Assembly (NCBI GenBank): GCA_001313065.1
Contig: BBFD01000100.1
Coordinates: forward strand, 1-12,862
DNA length: 12,862 nt
From: Silvimonas sp. JCM 19000
Lineage (GTDB): Bacteria > Pseudomonadota > Gammaproteobacteria > Burkholderiales > Chitinibacteraceae
Direction: 5' to 3'
A model generated the notes under the pieces. It made no database searches and was not told the DNA's origin. It worked only from the letters and a program-made list of their open reading frames with translations. Shown in pieces: positions 1 through 9,741 of this stretch; positions within the stretch are counted from its first letter, which is position 1, and each line of letters begins with the position of its first letter. A program made the position numbers and the translations under genes.

Positions 1-2189
1 CGGTGCCCGCACCGACCGCCAGTGGCGACGCTATACCCGCTCAGCTTTGACGAGCAGCAACCAGCCACGCAATACACCCTGGCCGACGGCACGCTGGTGA
101 CCCAAATCGGTGGCCGCACGCGCGACCGGCATGCGCGTGAGCAAAGCGATCCGCCCGGCAGTGGCGATCTTTATGGTTTGTTTGCCGCGCATTATTTTGA
201 GCGCCGTACGCACCAGCTCACCATTTACGAAAACGTGTCACCCACCGACCCGACCGCACGCGTGCTGACCATCGTGATGCAGCCGCAGTGGTGGTTGTAT
301 GGCACCAACTTTCGCGAAGGCTATATCGGCCGCCGCGACGGCGACGATCCCGGCCCGACCGCCGTCGCCTTGTATGCCGACAATGGCGGCATGAAGCTGC
401 TGCCGGGCGGGGTGGTAAGCAAAACCCCGATCGCCAATTACGCGGCGCTGGGGCAAGACCCAACCAGCAATAACATCAATCAGGATTTGAATGTGCCGCC
501 CAAGCCGGGCGAATTTGTGCTGGTCAAGCAGATCGACCGCAACGCGGTCAAAGGCCGGGCGCTCAAGCCGGGTGATCTGGTGGAATTTGAGCTGGGCATC
601 TTCTTGTCCGGCGATGACCAGATCATGGGCCGCTTTAATTACTACTCGGATGTGCTGGTGTACAAGGTGGGCACGCCGGGCGTACAGCCGTGGTATCGCG
701 GGCCGAGCACCGCTGCCATTCCGTGGGACACGCAACTGCTACCGGCCACGGCGCTGAGCGGCGGCAGCATGACGCTGCAGGAAGACACCTCAGGCCAGCC
801 GGAAATGAGTCTGCAGCAGGCGGGCACCAATATCGCCGGCATCAATATGCAGCCCTGGATCGAAGGCCGCCGTTTGTTCCACACCTCATTCCTGACCGGC
901 CAACACAGCGAGACCGGCAATCCGGACTTCACCGCGCAGGCGGCAAAGCCGGACCGATGTTCCAGCAATCGTCATGTATCGCCTGCCATACCGCCAACGG
1001 CAAAAGCTCGCCCAGCCTGAACAGTGCGCTGAGCAATATGGTGGTCATGACGGGCGCGCTGGATGCCAATGGCAAGAACATCGTGGACAGCCGCTTTGGC
1101 CCGCGCATGTCCATGGGTCTGGTGACGGAGAACGGCAAGACCTTTGATGGCCGCCAGGCGATCCTGAAAATTGATAGCTACACGCAAACCAGCGGCAGTT
1201 ATCCCGATGGCACGGCATACACCTTGCAACAGCCGCATTACGCGCTGACCGACACCAGTGGCAAAGCGCTGAGTTTGCCAACGCGCTTTTCGGTGCGCGC
1301 TGCACCGCATCTGGCCGGGATGGGCCTGCTGGAGGCGGTGCCGGAAACCGAACTGGCCGCACTGGCCAGCGCCAGCCAGAGCGATGCAGATGGTGCGGTC
1401 GGTCGTTTGCAGATTGTGGCGGACGCGCTTAACCCGGCCACCAGACGGGTCGGCCGGTTTGGCTGGCGCGGTAGCTCGGCCACGGTGTTGCAGCAAACGG
1501 CCGCAGCGCTGAACGCCGATATGGCGTCACCACTTCGGTGTTGCCAACACGCTATTGCGCCTGGCCGATAACGGTACGGCGTGTCGGGCAGCGGATGTCA
1601 GCGCGCCGAAGCTGAGCGATAGCGATCTGGATTTGCTGGTGCGCTATACCAGTTTGCTGGCGGTGCCTGCGCAGCGTCACTTTGCCGGTGAAGCGCCGCT
1701 GGGCATCAGCGCCACCACGCTGGTGGCCCAGGCGGTGGCCAATTCGCCGCTGACGCAGCAACAGATCGACGCGGAAAATGCCACGCAAACCCGTATCGCG
1801 CGTGGGGCTGGTCTGTTTGCCGCCGCCCGTTGCACCGCGTGCCATGTGGCGACCTTGACCACGGGTGCCAACCATCGCTTTGCCGAATTACGCAATCAAA
1901 CCATCCGGCCCTATTCCGATTTGCTACTGCACGATATGGGCGCAGCGCTGGCGGATAGCTATGCCGAAGGCGTGGCCAGCAATCAGGAATGGCGCACCGC
2001 GCCGTTGTGGGGTCTGGGGTTGCAAGTGTCGATCAATCCGAATGTGCGCTATCTGCACGACGGCCGCGCCCGCACGGTGGAGGAAGCGATTTTGTGGCAC
2101 GGCGGCCAAGCACGGCAGCGCGGGATCGCTTCAAGAAACTGCCCGCCGCGGACCGGGCGCAGCTGATCGAGTTTGTGAACTCGCTGTAA
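1..2189 (+). CDS. Di-heme c-type oxidoreductase (DHOR/DUF1111, putative peroxidase), 5' partial, frame broken
   Basis: This is a c-type cytochrome of the di-heme oxidoreductase family, distantly like MauG and cytochrome c peroxidases; members are expected in the periplasm or cell envelope, and the substrate is unknown. Two CxxCH heme sites are visible: CIACH at 975-989 and CTACH at 1831-1845. The family C-terminal signature YLHDGRA followed by ILWHGG lies near 2047-2106. About 300 residues before the first heme form a separate beta-rich, aromatic-rich region that I cannot name. The reading frame is open to the left edge, so the GTG at 22 is not a convincing start and the signal peptide is missing. 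The frame breaks near 942 (GGG read as GG), 1523 (G missing), 1544 (C missing) and 2114 (G missing). Restoring these bases joins the pieces into one protein, for example ADMGVTTSVLPN around 1516-1550. The stop is TAA 2187-2189. The family call is firm; the function is not. Confidence 0.85.
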
Positions 2190-2192
2190 ATG

Positions 2193-2314
2193 CATAGGGT
2201 GGGACTCGGCGTCCCCGTCAGACCCACCATCCAAAGCCGTATTTTGATGCTGCAATGTGCGCATCATCGGCTTTGAGTGGTGGGTCTGACGGGGACGCCG
2301 AGTCCCACCCTATG
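2193..2314. repeat. Long near-perfect inverted repeat (REP/BIME-like) between convergent genes, possible bidirectional terminator
   Basis: Arms 2193-2229 and 2278-2314 are perfect 37-bp reverse complements. The pairing continues inward: 2232-2239 pairs with 2268-2275, and 2246-2250 pairs with 2261-2265, leaving a 10-nt apical loop at 2251-2260. Each 37-bp arm is itself bounded by GGTGGG and CCCACC, so the element also reads as two inverted copies of a smaller palindromic unit. It starts 3 bp after the cytochrome stop and ends 5 bp before the gatB stop, so it fills the gap between two converging genes. No U-run follows on either side. A terminator role is inferred from position and structure; a REP-type mobile origin is a second reading. 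Confidence 0.9.
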
Positions 2315-2319
2315 TTTGC

Positions 2320-3753
2320 TTAGCCTAGCTTTTGCTTGAGGATTTCGTTCACTACCGCCGGGTTGGCTTTGCCCTTGCTGGCCTTCATGCATTGGCCTAC
2401 CAGCGCATTGAAGGCTTTTTTCCTTACCGGCGCGGAATTCCTCAACCATGCCCGCATTGGCAGCCAACACGCCATCGATGATGGCTTCGATGGCGCCGGT
2501 GTCGGTTTCCTGCTTCAGGCCGTCGCGTTCGATGATGGCATCGGCGGCATCGCCGGTTTCCCACATCTTGCGCAGCACGTCTTTGGCCGTCTTGTTGTTG
2601 ATGGTGTTGTCCTGCACCCGCTTGATCAGCGCCGCCAGCGCAACTGCCGAAACCGGGCACGCGCTGATGTCTTTTTTCCTCGCGGTTCAGCGTGGCCGAC
2701 ACGTCACCCATAATCCAGTTGGCGCTGAGCTTGGCGTCGGCACCGGCCGCAACGGTGGCTTCATAGTAAGCGGCCAGCGCCTTGCTGGCGGTCAGCGTGC
2801 CGGCGTCATAGGCCGGAATGCTGTACTGGCTCTCGAAGCGCGCTTTCATGGCGCCCGGCAGCTCCGGCAGTTCGCTGCGCACACGCTCGATCCATTCTTC
2901 GCTGATCACCAACGGTGGCAAATCCGGATCGGGGAAATAACGGTAATCGTGCGCGTCTTCCTTGCTGCGCATCATGCGGGTCTCGCCAGTGTCCGGGTCG
3001 AACAGCACGGTGGCTTGCTGGATGGTGCCGCCGTCTTCAATGGTTTCGATCTGCCAGCGCACTTCCGATTTCACCGCTTGTTCAATAAAGCGGAAGCTGT
3101 TCAGGTTCTTGATTTCGCGCCGCGTGCCAAATTCTTTCTGGCCTTCCGGGCGCACCGACACGTTGACGTCGCAGCGGAAGCTGCCTTCCTGCATATTGCC
3201 GTCGCAAATGCCGATCCACGTTACCAGCGAATACAGCGCCTTGGCATAGGCCACGGCCTCGGCGGCGGAACGCATTTCGGGCTCGGAGACAATCTCCAGC
3301 AGCGGCGTACCCGCGCGGTTCAGGTCGATGCCGGTCATGCCGACCATGCCTTCGTGCACCGATTTGCCAGCATCTTCTTCCAGATGCGCGCGCGTCAGAT
3401 TGATGGTTTTTTTTCCACGCCATCGACGTTGATGGTAATGGCGCCGCCTTCCACCACCGGCAGCTCAAACTGGCTGATCTGGTAGCCCTTGGGCAGATCG
3501 GGATAAAAGTAATTCTTGCGCGCAAAGACCGAACGGCGCCGCACATTGGCGCCAATGGCCAGGCCAAACTGGATGGCTTTATCCACCACCGCTTTGTTCA
3601 TGACCGGCAAAGCGCCCGGCAAGGCGATATCAACCACGGCGGTTTGCGTGTTGGGGGCCGCGCCAAAGGCGGTGCTGGCGGGCGAAAAAAAATCTTCGAC
3701 TTCGTCGTGAGCTGGGTATGTACTTCCAGCCCGATTACCACTTCCCATTTCAT
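2320..3753 (-). CDS. gatB: Aspartyl/glutamyl-tRNA amidotransferase subunit B (frame broken by homopolymer indels)
   Basis: GatB binds the mischarged tRNA, activates the aspartyl or glutamyl group with ATP and receives ammonia from GatA. The start [15 protein letters not shown], the motif [14 protein letters not shown], the block [17 protein letters not shown], the stretch [16 protein letters not shown] and [12 protein letters not shown] are all present. The last 150 or so residues form the helical and YqeY-like tail, ending [12 protein letters not shown] at 3753 is chosen for the family N-terminus and an AGAAGAGAG ribosome site about 7 bases upstream. The frame breaks at A8 3685-3692 (6 expected), T8 3407-3414 (6 expected), T6 2672-2677 (5 expected) and T6 2416-2421 (5 expected). 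The total excess is 6 bases, so the corrected gene encodes about 475 residues, normal for GatB. It is the last gene of the operon, 35 bp after the acetyltransferase, and its stop abuts the large inverted repeat. Confidence 0.95.
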
Positions 3754-3788
3754 GGTCAGTCTCTCTTCTGTGAACGCCAGAGCGTGGC

Positions 3789-4542
3789 TTAGAGCCGAAC
3801 GCGCTTCCGGCGATACCAATAGCGATATTGCTCGGTGAATCCGAAATCTTCGTAAAGCTGGATGGCGGGCTCGTTATCCGCCACCACCTGCAGCAAGGCC
3901 AGCACAGTGCCGCCTTCCTGGCCCCAGCGCAGCAAAGTGCTGACCACGCGCCGGGCATAGCCTTTACGCCGATGCTCCGGGTGGGTGCAGATATCAAACA
4001 GCACCAGATGGTCCATGATGCCACCGCCATCCCCACCGCCACCACGGTGCGTCCTTCTTTCAGCACTGCAAATGCGGCGGGGCCGGGCATGCTGGCAAAC
4101 ATGTCTTCGATCAACGGCTTTTTTTTGCTGTAGCTGACTTTGCTGAAGCGGCAGAACGCGTTCAGCCATTCCTCGGTCGGGCCGCCGTACAAATGCACGT
4201 CGGTGTCGTAGAAATGCAGAAAACTGGCCAGCTCCACCATCTGCACGCTGGATAAATCCAGCTTTTCGTAACCACGCAATGCCAGCACGGCGTCGAGCTC
4301 TTCGTGGGCTGAGGTCAGCTTGAAGATGCTCGGCAAATCGTGCATGGCATACGTGCGTTCGCAGATCGCCAGCTTGTGCTCCAGATGCATGATGCCGTCG
4401 TTGAGCGGCGTCACTGAATTGGCGCGCTTGGTGTAACCCTCGGCCATGCGCAACCACCAGCCATCAATCATCAGCGACTGCAGCGCAGGCCAGGCACTTT
4501 GTGCCAGGCTTCCAGCAAGGCGATCTGCGGCTCACCGATCAT
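3789..4542 (-). CDS. GNAT-family N-acetyltransferase (frame broken by indels)
   Basis: This is a predicted acetyl-CoA-dependent N-acetyltransferase of unknown substrate, about 251 residues after correction. The N-terminal part carries a [18 protein letters not shown] block, which I associate with one GNAT subgroup. The C-terminal catalytic fold has [20 protein letters not shown], where RRKGYA matches the R/Q-x-x-G-x-G/A acetyl-CoA pyrophosphate loop, followed by [13 protein letters not shown], the usual last helix and strand. ATG at 4542 lies 4 bp after the gatA stop and restores a sensible N-terminus, [21 protein letters not shown], if AAA is restored at the TT of 4510-4511. A second missing base lies at 4024-4025 (GG for GGG on the coding strand). 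A T8 at 4119-4126 is in frame but may encode one extra lysine. The ribosome site is weak, which suggests translational coupling to gatA. Confidence 0.82.
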
Positions 4543-4546
4543 GGGC

Positions 4547-6005
4547 TTACAATGCCGGCGCGCGGGTGTGCCAGTCGGTCACTTGCTGGTACTGGTGGGC
4601 CGCATTCAGCAAGCGCGCTTCGGCAAAGTAATTACCAATCAGCTGCATGCCGATCGGGCGGCCGTTGCCGGCAAAACCGATCGGATGGCTCAGGCCGGGC
4701 AAGCCCGCCAGGTTGACGCCCAGCGTGTAGATGTCGGCCAGGTACATGGCCATGGGGTCATCGGCTTTTTTTTCGCCGATATTCCACGCCGCCGTCGGCG
4801 CAACCGGCGCAGCGATCACGTCGCATTGCGCCAGGCCTGCCGCAAAGTCATTAGCCAGCAACTGGCGTACGCGCTGCGCTTGCAGGTAGTAGGCGTCGTA
4901 ATAGCCGTGGCTGAGCACATAGGTGCCGGTCAGAATGCGGCGTTTGACTTCCCAACCGAACCCTTCAGCACGCGTCTTTTCGTACATCTCGGTCAGGCCG
5001 TCGTATTGCGCGGCGCGATGACCGTAACGCACGCCATCAAAGCGGCTAAGGTTGCTCGACGCTTCGGCCGGTGCAATCACGTAATAAGACGGGATGGCCA
5101 TACGCGTGTTGGGCAGCGAAATCTCGACGATGGTCGCACCCAGCTTTTTGTATTCTTCGATAGCGGCGTCAATTGCACGCGCCACTTCGGCATCGAGGCC
5201 TTCCGCAAAATATTCTTTGGGCAGACCAATGCGCAGGCCAGACAGCGGTTGCGCCAGATCACGCGTGTAATCTTCGGTGGCGCGTTCCACGCTGGTGGCG
5301 TCGCGCTCATCAAAGCCCGCCATCACATTGAGCAGCAGCGCGCAGTCTTCCGCGCTTTTGCCAATCGGGCCGCCCTGATCCAGCGAGCTGGCAAACGCGA
5401 TCATGCCAAAGCGGCTGACCACGCCATAGGTGGGTTTGATGCCGGTGACGCCACAAAACGCCGCAGGCTGGCGAATCGAACCGCCAGTGTCGGTGGCGGT
5501 AGCCACCGGGGCCAGGCGCGCGGCAACGGCTGCGGCCGAACCGCCCGAGGAACCACCCGGCACCGCGTTCAGATCCCACGGGTTTTTTTTAACCGCGCCA
5601 AAATAGCTGTTTTCGTTGGACGAACCCATGGCGAACTCGTCCATATTGGTTCGGCCCAGCGTGACCATACCGGCGCGGGCGATGTTCTCCACACGTGTGC
5701 CGAGTAGGGCGACACAAAGTTTTCCAGCATCTTTGAGCCGCAGGTGGTGCGCCAGCCTTCCTGGCAAAAGATATCTTTATGCGCCAGCGGCACGCCGGTC
5801 AGCGCGCCCGCGTTGCCCGCAGCACGGGTGGCGTCGGCTGCGCGTGCTTGCGCCAGCGTCAGGTCTTCATTGAGCGTGATATATGCATTGAGCTGGCCAT
5901 TGAGGGCCTTGGCACGTTGCAGGTATTCGGTGGCCAGTTCTACGGCCGAAAACTCCGCTGCCGCCAACCCGGCGGACAATTGCTTGATGCTTTTTTTTCG
6001 AACAT
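4547..6005 (-). CDS. gatA: Aspartyl/glutamyl-tRNA amidotransferase subunit A (frame broken by indels)
   Basis: GatA is the glutaminase of the GatCAB complex and releases ammonia that travels to GatB. It belongs to the amidase-signature family with a Ser-cisSer-Lys triad, and all parts are visible: the lysine in PLAHKDIF (about residue 76), the serines in [13 protein letters not shown] (about 151-155) and the nucleophile in [15 protein letters not shown] (about 175). The C-terminal half holds [20 protein letters not shown] and [18 protein letters not shown] at 6005 is preferred over 6014 because AGAAGGA lies 9 bases before it. The frame breaks at T8 5991-5998, immediately after the start (6 expected), and near 5692, where one base is missing in what should read [12 protein letters not shown]8 runs at 4766-4773 and 5583-5590 keep the frame but may each add a lysine. 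The corrected length is about 483-485 residues, normal for GatA. Confidence 0.95.
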
Positions 6006-6010
6006 GCCGG

Positions 6011-6604
6011 TCATTCCTTCTCATCGACGTAGCCGAGGCCACGTTCGATCAGGTCGATCAGGGTATGAATGATCTTGATATGGATTTCTTGCGTGCGATC
6101 GGCATAGCCGAAATGCGGCACGATGATCTCGACATCGGCGGCATCCTTGAGCTTGCCGCCGTCTTTGCCCATCAACAGGATCACGCGCATATTGCGTTTG
6201 CGCGCTTCTTCCACCGCGCGGATCACATTGGCCGAATTGCCACTGGTGGTAATGCCCAGCAGCACATCGCCGGGCTGACCGAACGCGGCGACGGCACGGG
6301 CAAAAATCTCGTTAAAGCCGTAATCGTTGGCCACACACGTAATGTGCGAGGGGTCAGATACCGCCATCGCCGGCAGGGCCGGACGATCGCCGCGATACCG
6401 GCCGGACAGTTCCTCGGCAAAGTGCATGGCGTCGCAATGCGAGCCGCCGTTGCCGCAAGACAATGCCTTGTGGCCGGAACGGAAGGCATCCACCAGCAAA
6501 TCGGCAGCGGCGTCGATGGAACTTAACAGCGCATGATCGGCCAGTACTTTGGCCAGCACCTGGGCTGCTTCTTCAAAATGCGCTTGTACGCGTTGCACGC
6601 TCAT
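6011..6604 (-). CDS. gmhA: Phosphoheptose isomerase GmhA (SIS domain)
   Basis: GmhA converts sedoheptulose 7-phosphate to D-glycero-D-manno-heptose 7-phosphate, the first cytoplasmic step toward the heptoses of the lipopolysaccharide inner core. The 197-residue SIS-fold protein has [17 protein letters not shown] at 50-66, with the catalytic glutamate at 65, the phosphate-binding TTSGNS at 119-124, and QEIHIKIIH ending in His180. The positions of Glu65 and His180 match the numbering I remember for E. coli GmhA. This wording differs from the ADAQHF-type SIS proteins (DiaA-like) common in Betaproteobacteria. The start ATG overlaps the gatC stop (ATGA), with AGGTG five bases upstream. The stop lies 5 bp before the gatA ATG. 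The frame is intact over the whole length, unlike most neighbours. Lying inside the gat operon is unusual for this gene. Confidence 0.95.
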   Translation of the reverse strand: MSVQRVQAHFEEAAQVLAKVLADHALLSSIDAAADLLVDAFRSGHKALSCGNGGSHCDAMHFAEELSGRYRGDRPALPAMAVSDPSHITCVANDYGFNEIFARAVAAFGQPGDVLLGITTSGNSANVIRAVEEARKRNMRVILLMGKDGGKLKDAADVEIIVPHFGYADRTQEIHIKIIHTLIDLIERGLGYVDEKE

Positions 6605-6888
6605 TCGATCACCTTGGGCACCAGATAAAGACCGTCCTGTACAGCCGGGGCCACGGCCTGAAAAGCGTCGCGACGGTCGGGTGCAGTGGCCGCGTCTTCA
6701 CGCAGGCGCAACTGGCTGGCGCTGACGTGCGCCATGGGCTCGATACCTTTGGTATCAATGGATTGCATCTCTTCGATGAGGCCGAACAGCCCGTTCAACT
6801 GGGCCTGGCTGGCCGCCACTTCCTCATCGGTGACGGCAATGCGCGCGAGGCGCGCGATGCGCTTCACATCATCAAGCGAAAGGGACAT
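6601..6888 (-). CDS. gatC: Aspartyl/glutamyl-tRNA amidotransferase subunit C
   Basis: GatC is the small subunit that wraps around and stabilises the GatA-GatB pair. The 95-residue product starts [19 protein letters not shown] and continues through [22 protein letters not shown] to LREDA and a C-terminal [10 protein letters not shown], which is the typical pattern and length. The frame is open further upstream, but ATG at 6888 fits the family N-terminus and is preceded by GAAGG with seven bases of spacing. It is the first gene of the leftward operon, and its TGA overlaps the gmhA ATG. There are no indels. Confidence 0.96.
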   Translation of the reverse strand: MSLSLDDVKRIARLARIAVTDEEVAASQAQLNGLFGLIEEMQSIDTKGIEPMAHVSASQLRLREDAATAPDRRDAFQAVAPAVQDGLYLVPKVIE

Positions 6889-6922
6889 GGTTTTGCCTTC
6901 ATTAACATCAACGGGATAGGGT

Positions 6923-6928
6923 ATCATA
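6923..6928 (-). promoter_or_regulatory. Candidate -10 element of the gatC-gmhA-gatA-GNAT-gatB operon
   Basis: On the minus strand the sequence reads TATGAT, a close match to the sigma-70 -10 hexamer. It lies 34 bases upstream of the gatC ATG, so a transcript would start near 6915 with a leader of about 25-30 bases, just enough for the GAAGG ribosome site. The hexamer sits in the small palindrome GGTATCATACC. I see no good -35 box at 16-18 bases, so the promoter would be weak or need an activator. Confidence 0.5.
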
Positions 6929-6985
6929 CCGCCCTTGATTCGCCGAAGCCCCGGCGGCATCCGCAACAGATGCCGACGACAGCCA

Positions 6986-7003
6986 CGGCGGGCCCGGCGG
7001 GCC
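6986..7003. repeat. 9-bp tandem direct repeat (two CGGCGGGCC units)
   Basis: Two adjacent identical copies of CGGCGGGCC are seen at 6986-6994 and 6995-7003 in the gatC-mreB intergenic region. They may be a chance GC-rich duplication. No function can be assigned. Confidence 0.6.
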
Positions 7004-7082
7004 TTGTACGCCATGCCAGTCCCACTGGGTATCTGCGGTGTTTCTACAGGACCAGATTGCGGATTTGCATCATTCATTTCGA

Positions 7083-7110
7083 GGCACAGGCCCGCTGCCT
7101 GTGCCGTTTT
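7083..7110 (+). terminator. GC-rich hairpin with short T-run in the mreB leader (terminator-like or attenuator-like)
   Basis: GGCACAGGC at 7083-7091 pairs perfectly with GCCTGTGCC at 7097-7105 across a 5-nt loop, giving a 9-bp stem, followed by GTTTT. In the + direction this has the form of an intrinsic terminator with a short U-run, but it lies only about 36 bp before the mreB start. No + strand gene within 7 kb upstream needs ending here. It may be a leader structure of mreB or a relic of an older neighbour. On the minus strand no U-run follows. Confidence 0.5.
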
Positions 7111-7138
7111 GTCAGAACCCGAATCCGACTGTGAGTAA

Positions 7139-8195
<1,057 letters not shown>

Positions 8196-8344
8196 TCTCC
8201 GGCGCCATCCGCATGGTGCGCGTGCTTTGCACCGTCTTGCAGCCTGTAACCGGCCGCCCGCTGTGGCGGCGTCTAGCTGTCAGTTTGCGGCACGTCCTAT
8301 AGCGCGGATCGGTTAACAGTGGCGTCCACAGCCCCAGGTGAACC
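8196..8344. other. mreB-mreC intergenic spacer
   Basis: This 149-bp gap holds a 6-bp hairpin GCCGCC/GGCGGC near 8255-8275 without a T-run, and an AGGTG ribosome site just before the mreC ATG. No promoter was clear. The gap is the largest within the rod-shape operon and could set a lower level of mreC relative to mreB. Confidence 0.5.
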
Positions 8345-9236
8345 ATGCAAGCGACGCAACCCGCCTTTTTCAGGCAAGGCCCCAAGCCGCTGACGCGGCT
8401 TTTGATATTTTCAGTGATCTCGCTGGCGATGATCGTGGGCGACGCACATTTCAAGATGCTCGACCGGGTGCGCGAGAAAGTCTCGGTGGTGCTGTACCCG
8501 CTGCAATGGCTGGCCACCGAACCGTTCGAGATTGCCCGTACCACCACCCAGTTCTTTAGCCGCCAAGCCGATCTGCTGGCCGAAAACCGACGTCTGAACG
8601 ATGCGCAACTGGTGGCCCAGGCGCAAGCGATGAAGATGAAGGCGCTAGAAGCCGAAAACCTGCGTCTGCGTCAGCTCGACGCACGCCAGGCTTCGTTTGG
8701 CTCGCCTTCGCAACTGGTTGAAATCCTCTACAACGGGCGTGATCCGTTTACCGCGCGTTTGATCGTTGATCGGGCGAACGCGCCGGCATCGCGCCGGGCC
8801 AGGCCGTTATCGACACCGTGGGCGTAGTGGGCCAGATCATCCGCATCCAGCCGCTGACGTCCGAAGTCCGCATGATTACCGACCGCGACCAGATGGTGCC
8901 GGTGATGGTAGAGCGCAATCAGTTGCGCACCGTCATTTATGGCATGGGCCGCAACCAGCCGCTGGAAGTGCGCAATATGGCGCCCAATGTCGATATCAAA
9001 GAAGGCGATCGTCTGGTCACCTCCGGCATAGACGGCATTTACCCGGCGGGTCTGGCGGTGGCGCGCGTGCTACGCATCGATCGTTCCGCCAGCAGCGCCT
9101 TTGCCCGCATTATTTGTGCGCCGCTTGCTGATGTGGATCAGCACCGCTTTCTGCTGGTGTTAAACACCGCACGCGAGCTGCCGCCCTACCCTGTTACCCC
9201 GACGCCATCCCCGACAAGAAGAAACGAGGCCGTTAA
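8345..9236 (+). CDS. mreC: Rod shape-determining protein MreC (frame broken by two indels)
   Basis: MreC is a bitopic inner-membrane protein whose periplasmic part activates PBP2-RodA. The N-terminal MQATQPAFFRQGPKPLTRL is followed by one membrane segment (about residues 18-36), a coiled coil rich in QADLLAENRRLNDAQ and KALEAENLRLRQL (about 75-112), and the beta-domain with VEILYNGRDPFTARLIVDRG and DRLVTSGIDGIYPAGLAVARV. The frame breaks near 8770, where DRGERAGIAPGQAVID needs one more G, and again near 9185-9200, where one C is missing in a C-rich stretch. After correction the gene ends YPDAIPDKKKRGR at TAA 9234-9236 with about 297 residues. The stop overlaps the mreD start as TAATG, which supports the second correction. 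Confidence 0.94.
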
Positions 9237-9741
9237 TGCCGGTATCCAGCCAGCTACTGCGTCCCGTTGGGGGCGCGTTTATCACATTTACTTTTATTGT
9301 CGCGCTGGTGATCAACCTGCTGCCGTGGCAAGCCGAAGTCGCCAACTTCACGCCTGACTTTGTTGCGCTGTTTATCGTGTACTGGACGCTCAACCAGCCG
9401 CGACGGGTGGGCGTAGGTGTGGCCTTCATGCTGGGCGTGCTGATGGATGTGGCGACGGCAACGTGCTGGGCCAACATGCCTTTGCCTATGCCGTGATCGC
9501 CTATCTGACGCTGTCGCGGCAACGCCTGCTCAATGTGTTTCCGTTCTGGCAACAGGCCCTGGTGGCACTGGGCATGCTGTGGCTGTCGCAGGCGCTGATG
9601 GTCATCATCCGTCTGCTGCTGGGCGCCTCTTTTGTCGGCTGGGGCTATTTTGCTGGCAGCGTATTGGCCGCCATCATCTGGACGCCGCTTTCCAATTTGT
9701 TGCTGATGTACCAGCGCAAGCCGAAATCTGAAGCGCTATGA
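9236..9741 (+). CDS. mreD: Rod shape-determining protein MreD (frame broken by one indel)
   Basis: MreD is a small polytopic inner-membrane protein of the elongasome. It has about five to six hydrophobic segments, beginning with GAFITFTFIVALVINLLPW, and the MreD-like FTPDFVALFIVYWTL and GVAFMLGVLMDVATG. The frame breaks near 9459-9462: restoring GGG gives DVATGNVLGQHAFAYAVIAYLTL and a protein of 168 residues, normal for the family. The start shares one base with the mreC stop and has ACGAGG six bases upstream. The stop overlaps the mrdA start as ATGA. The pattern of overlaps indicates coupled translation along the operon. Confidence 0.92.

Noticed and set aside
22..24. GTG as the true start of the cytochrome gene
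   Set aside because: The frame is open upstream to the window edge, there is no ribosome site, and no signal peptide follows.
2448..3485. Open + strand frame of 345 codons antisense to gatB
   Set aside because: Same reason: a shadow of gatB with no recognisable domain or ribosome site.
4499..5707. Long open + strand frame of 402 codons antisense to gatA
   Set aside because: It is the mirror of a GC-rich coding strand, has no family features, and gatA on the other strand has full catalytic motifs.
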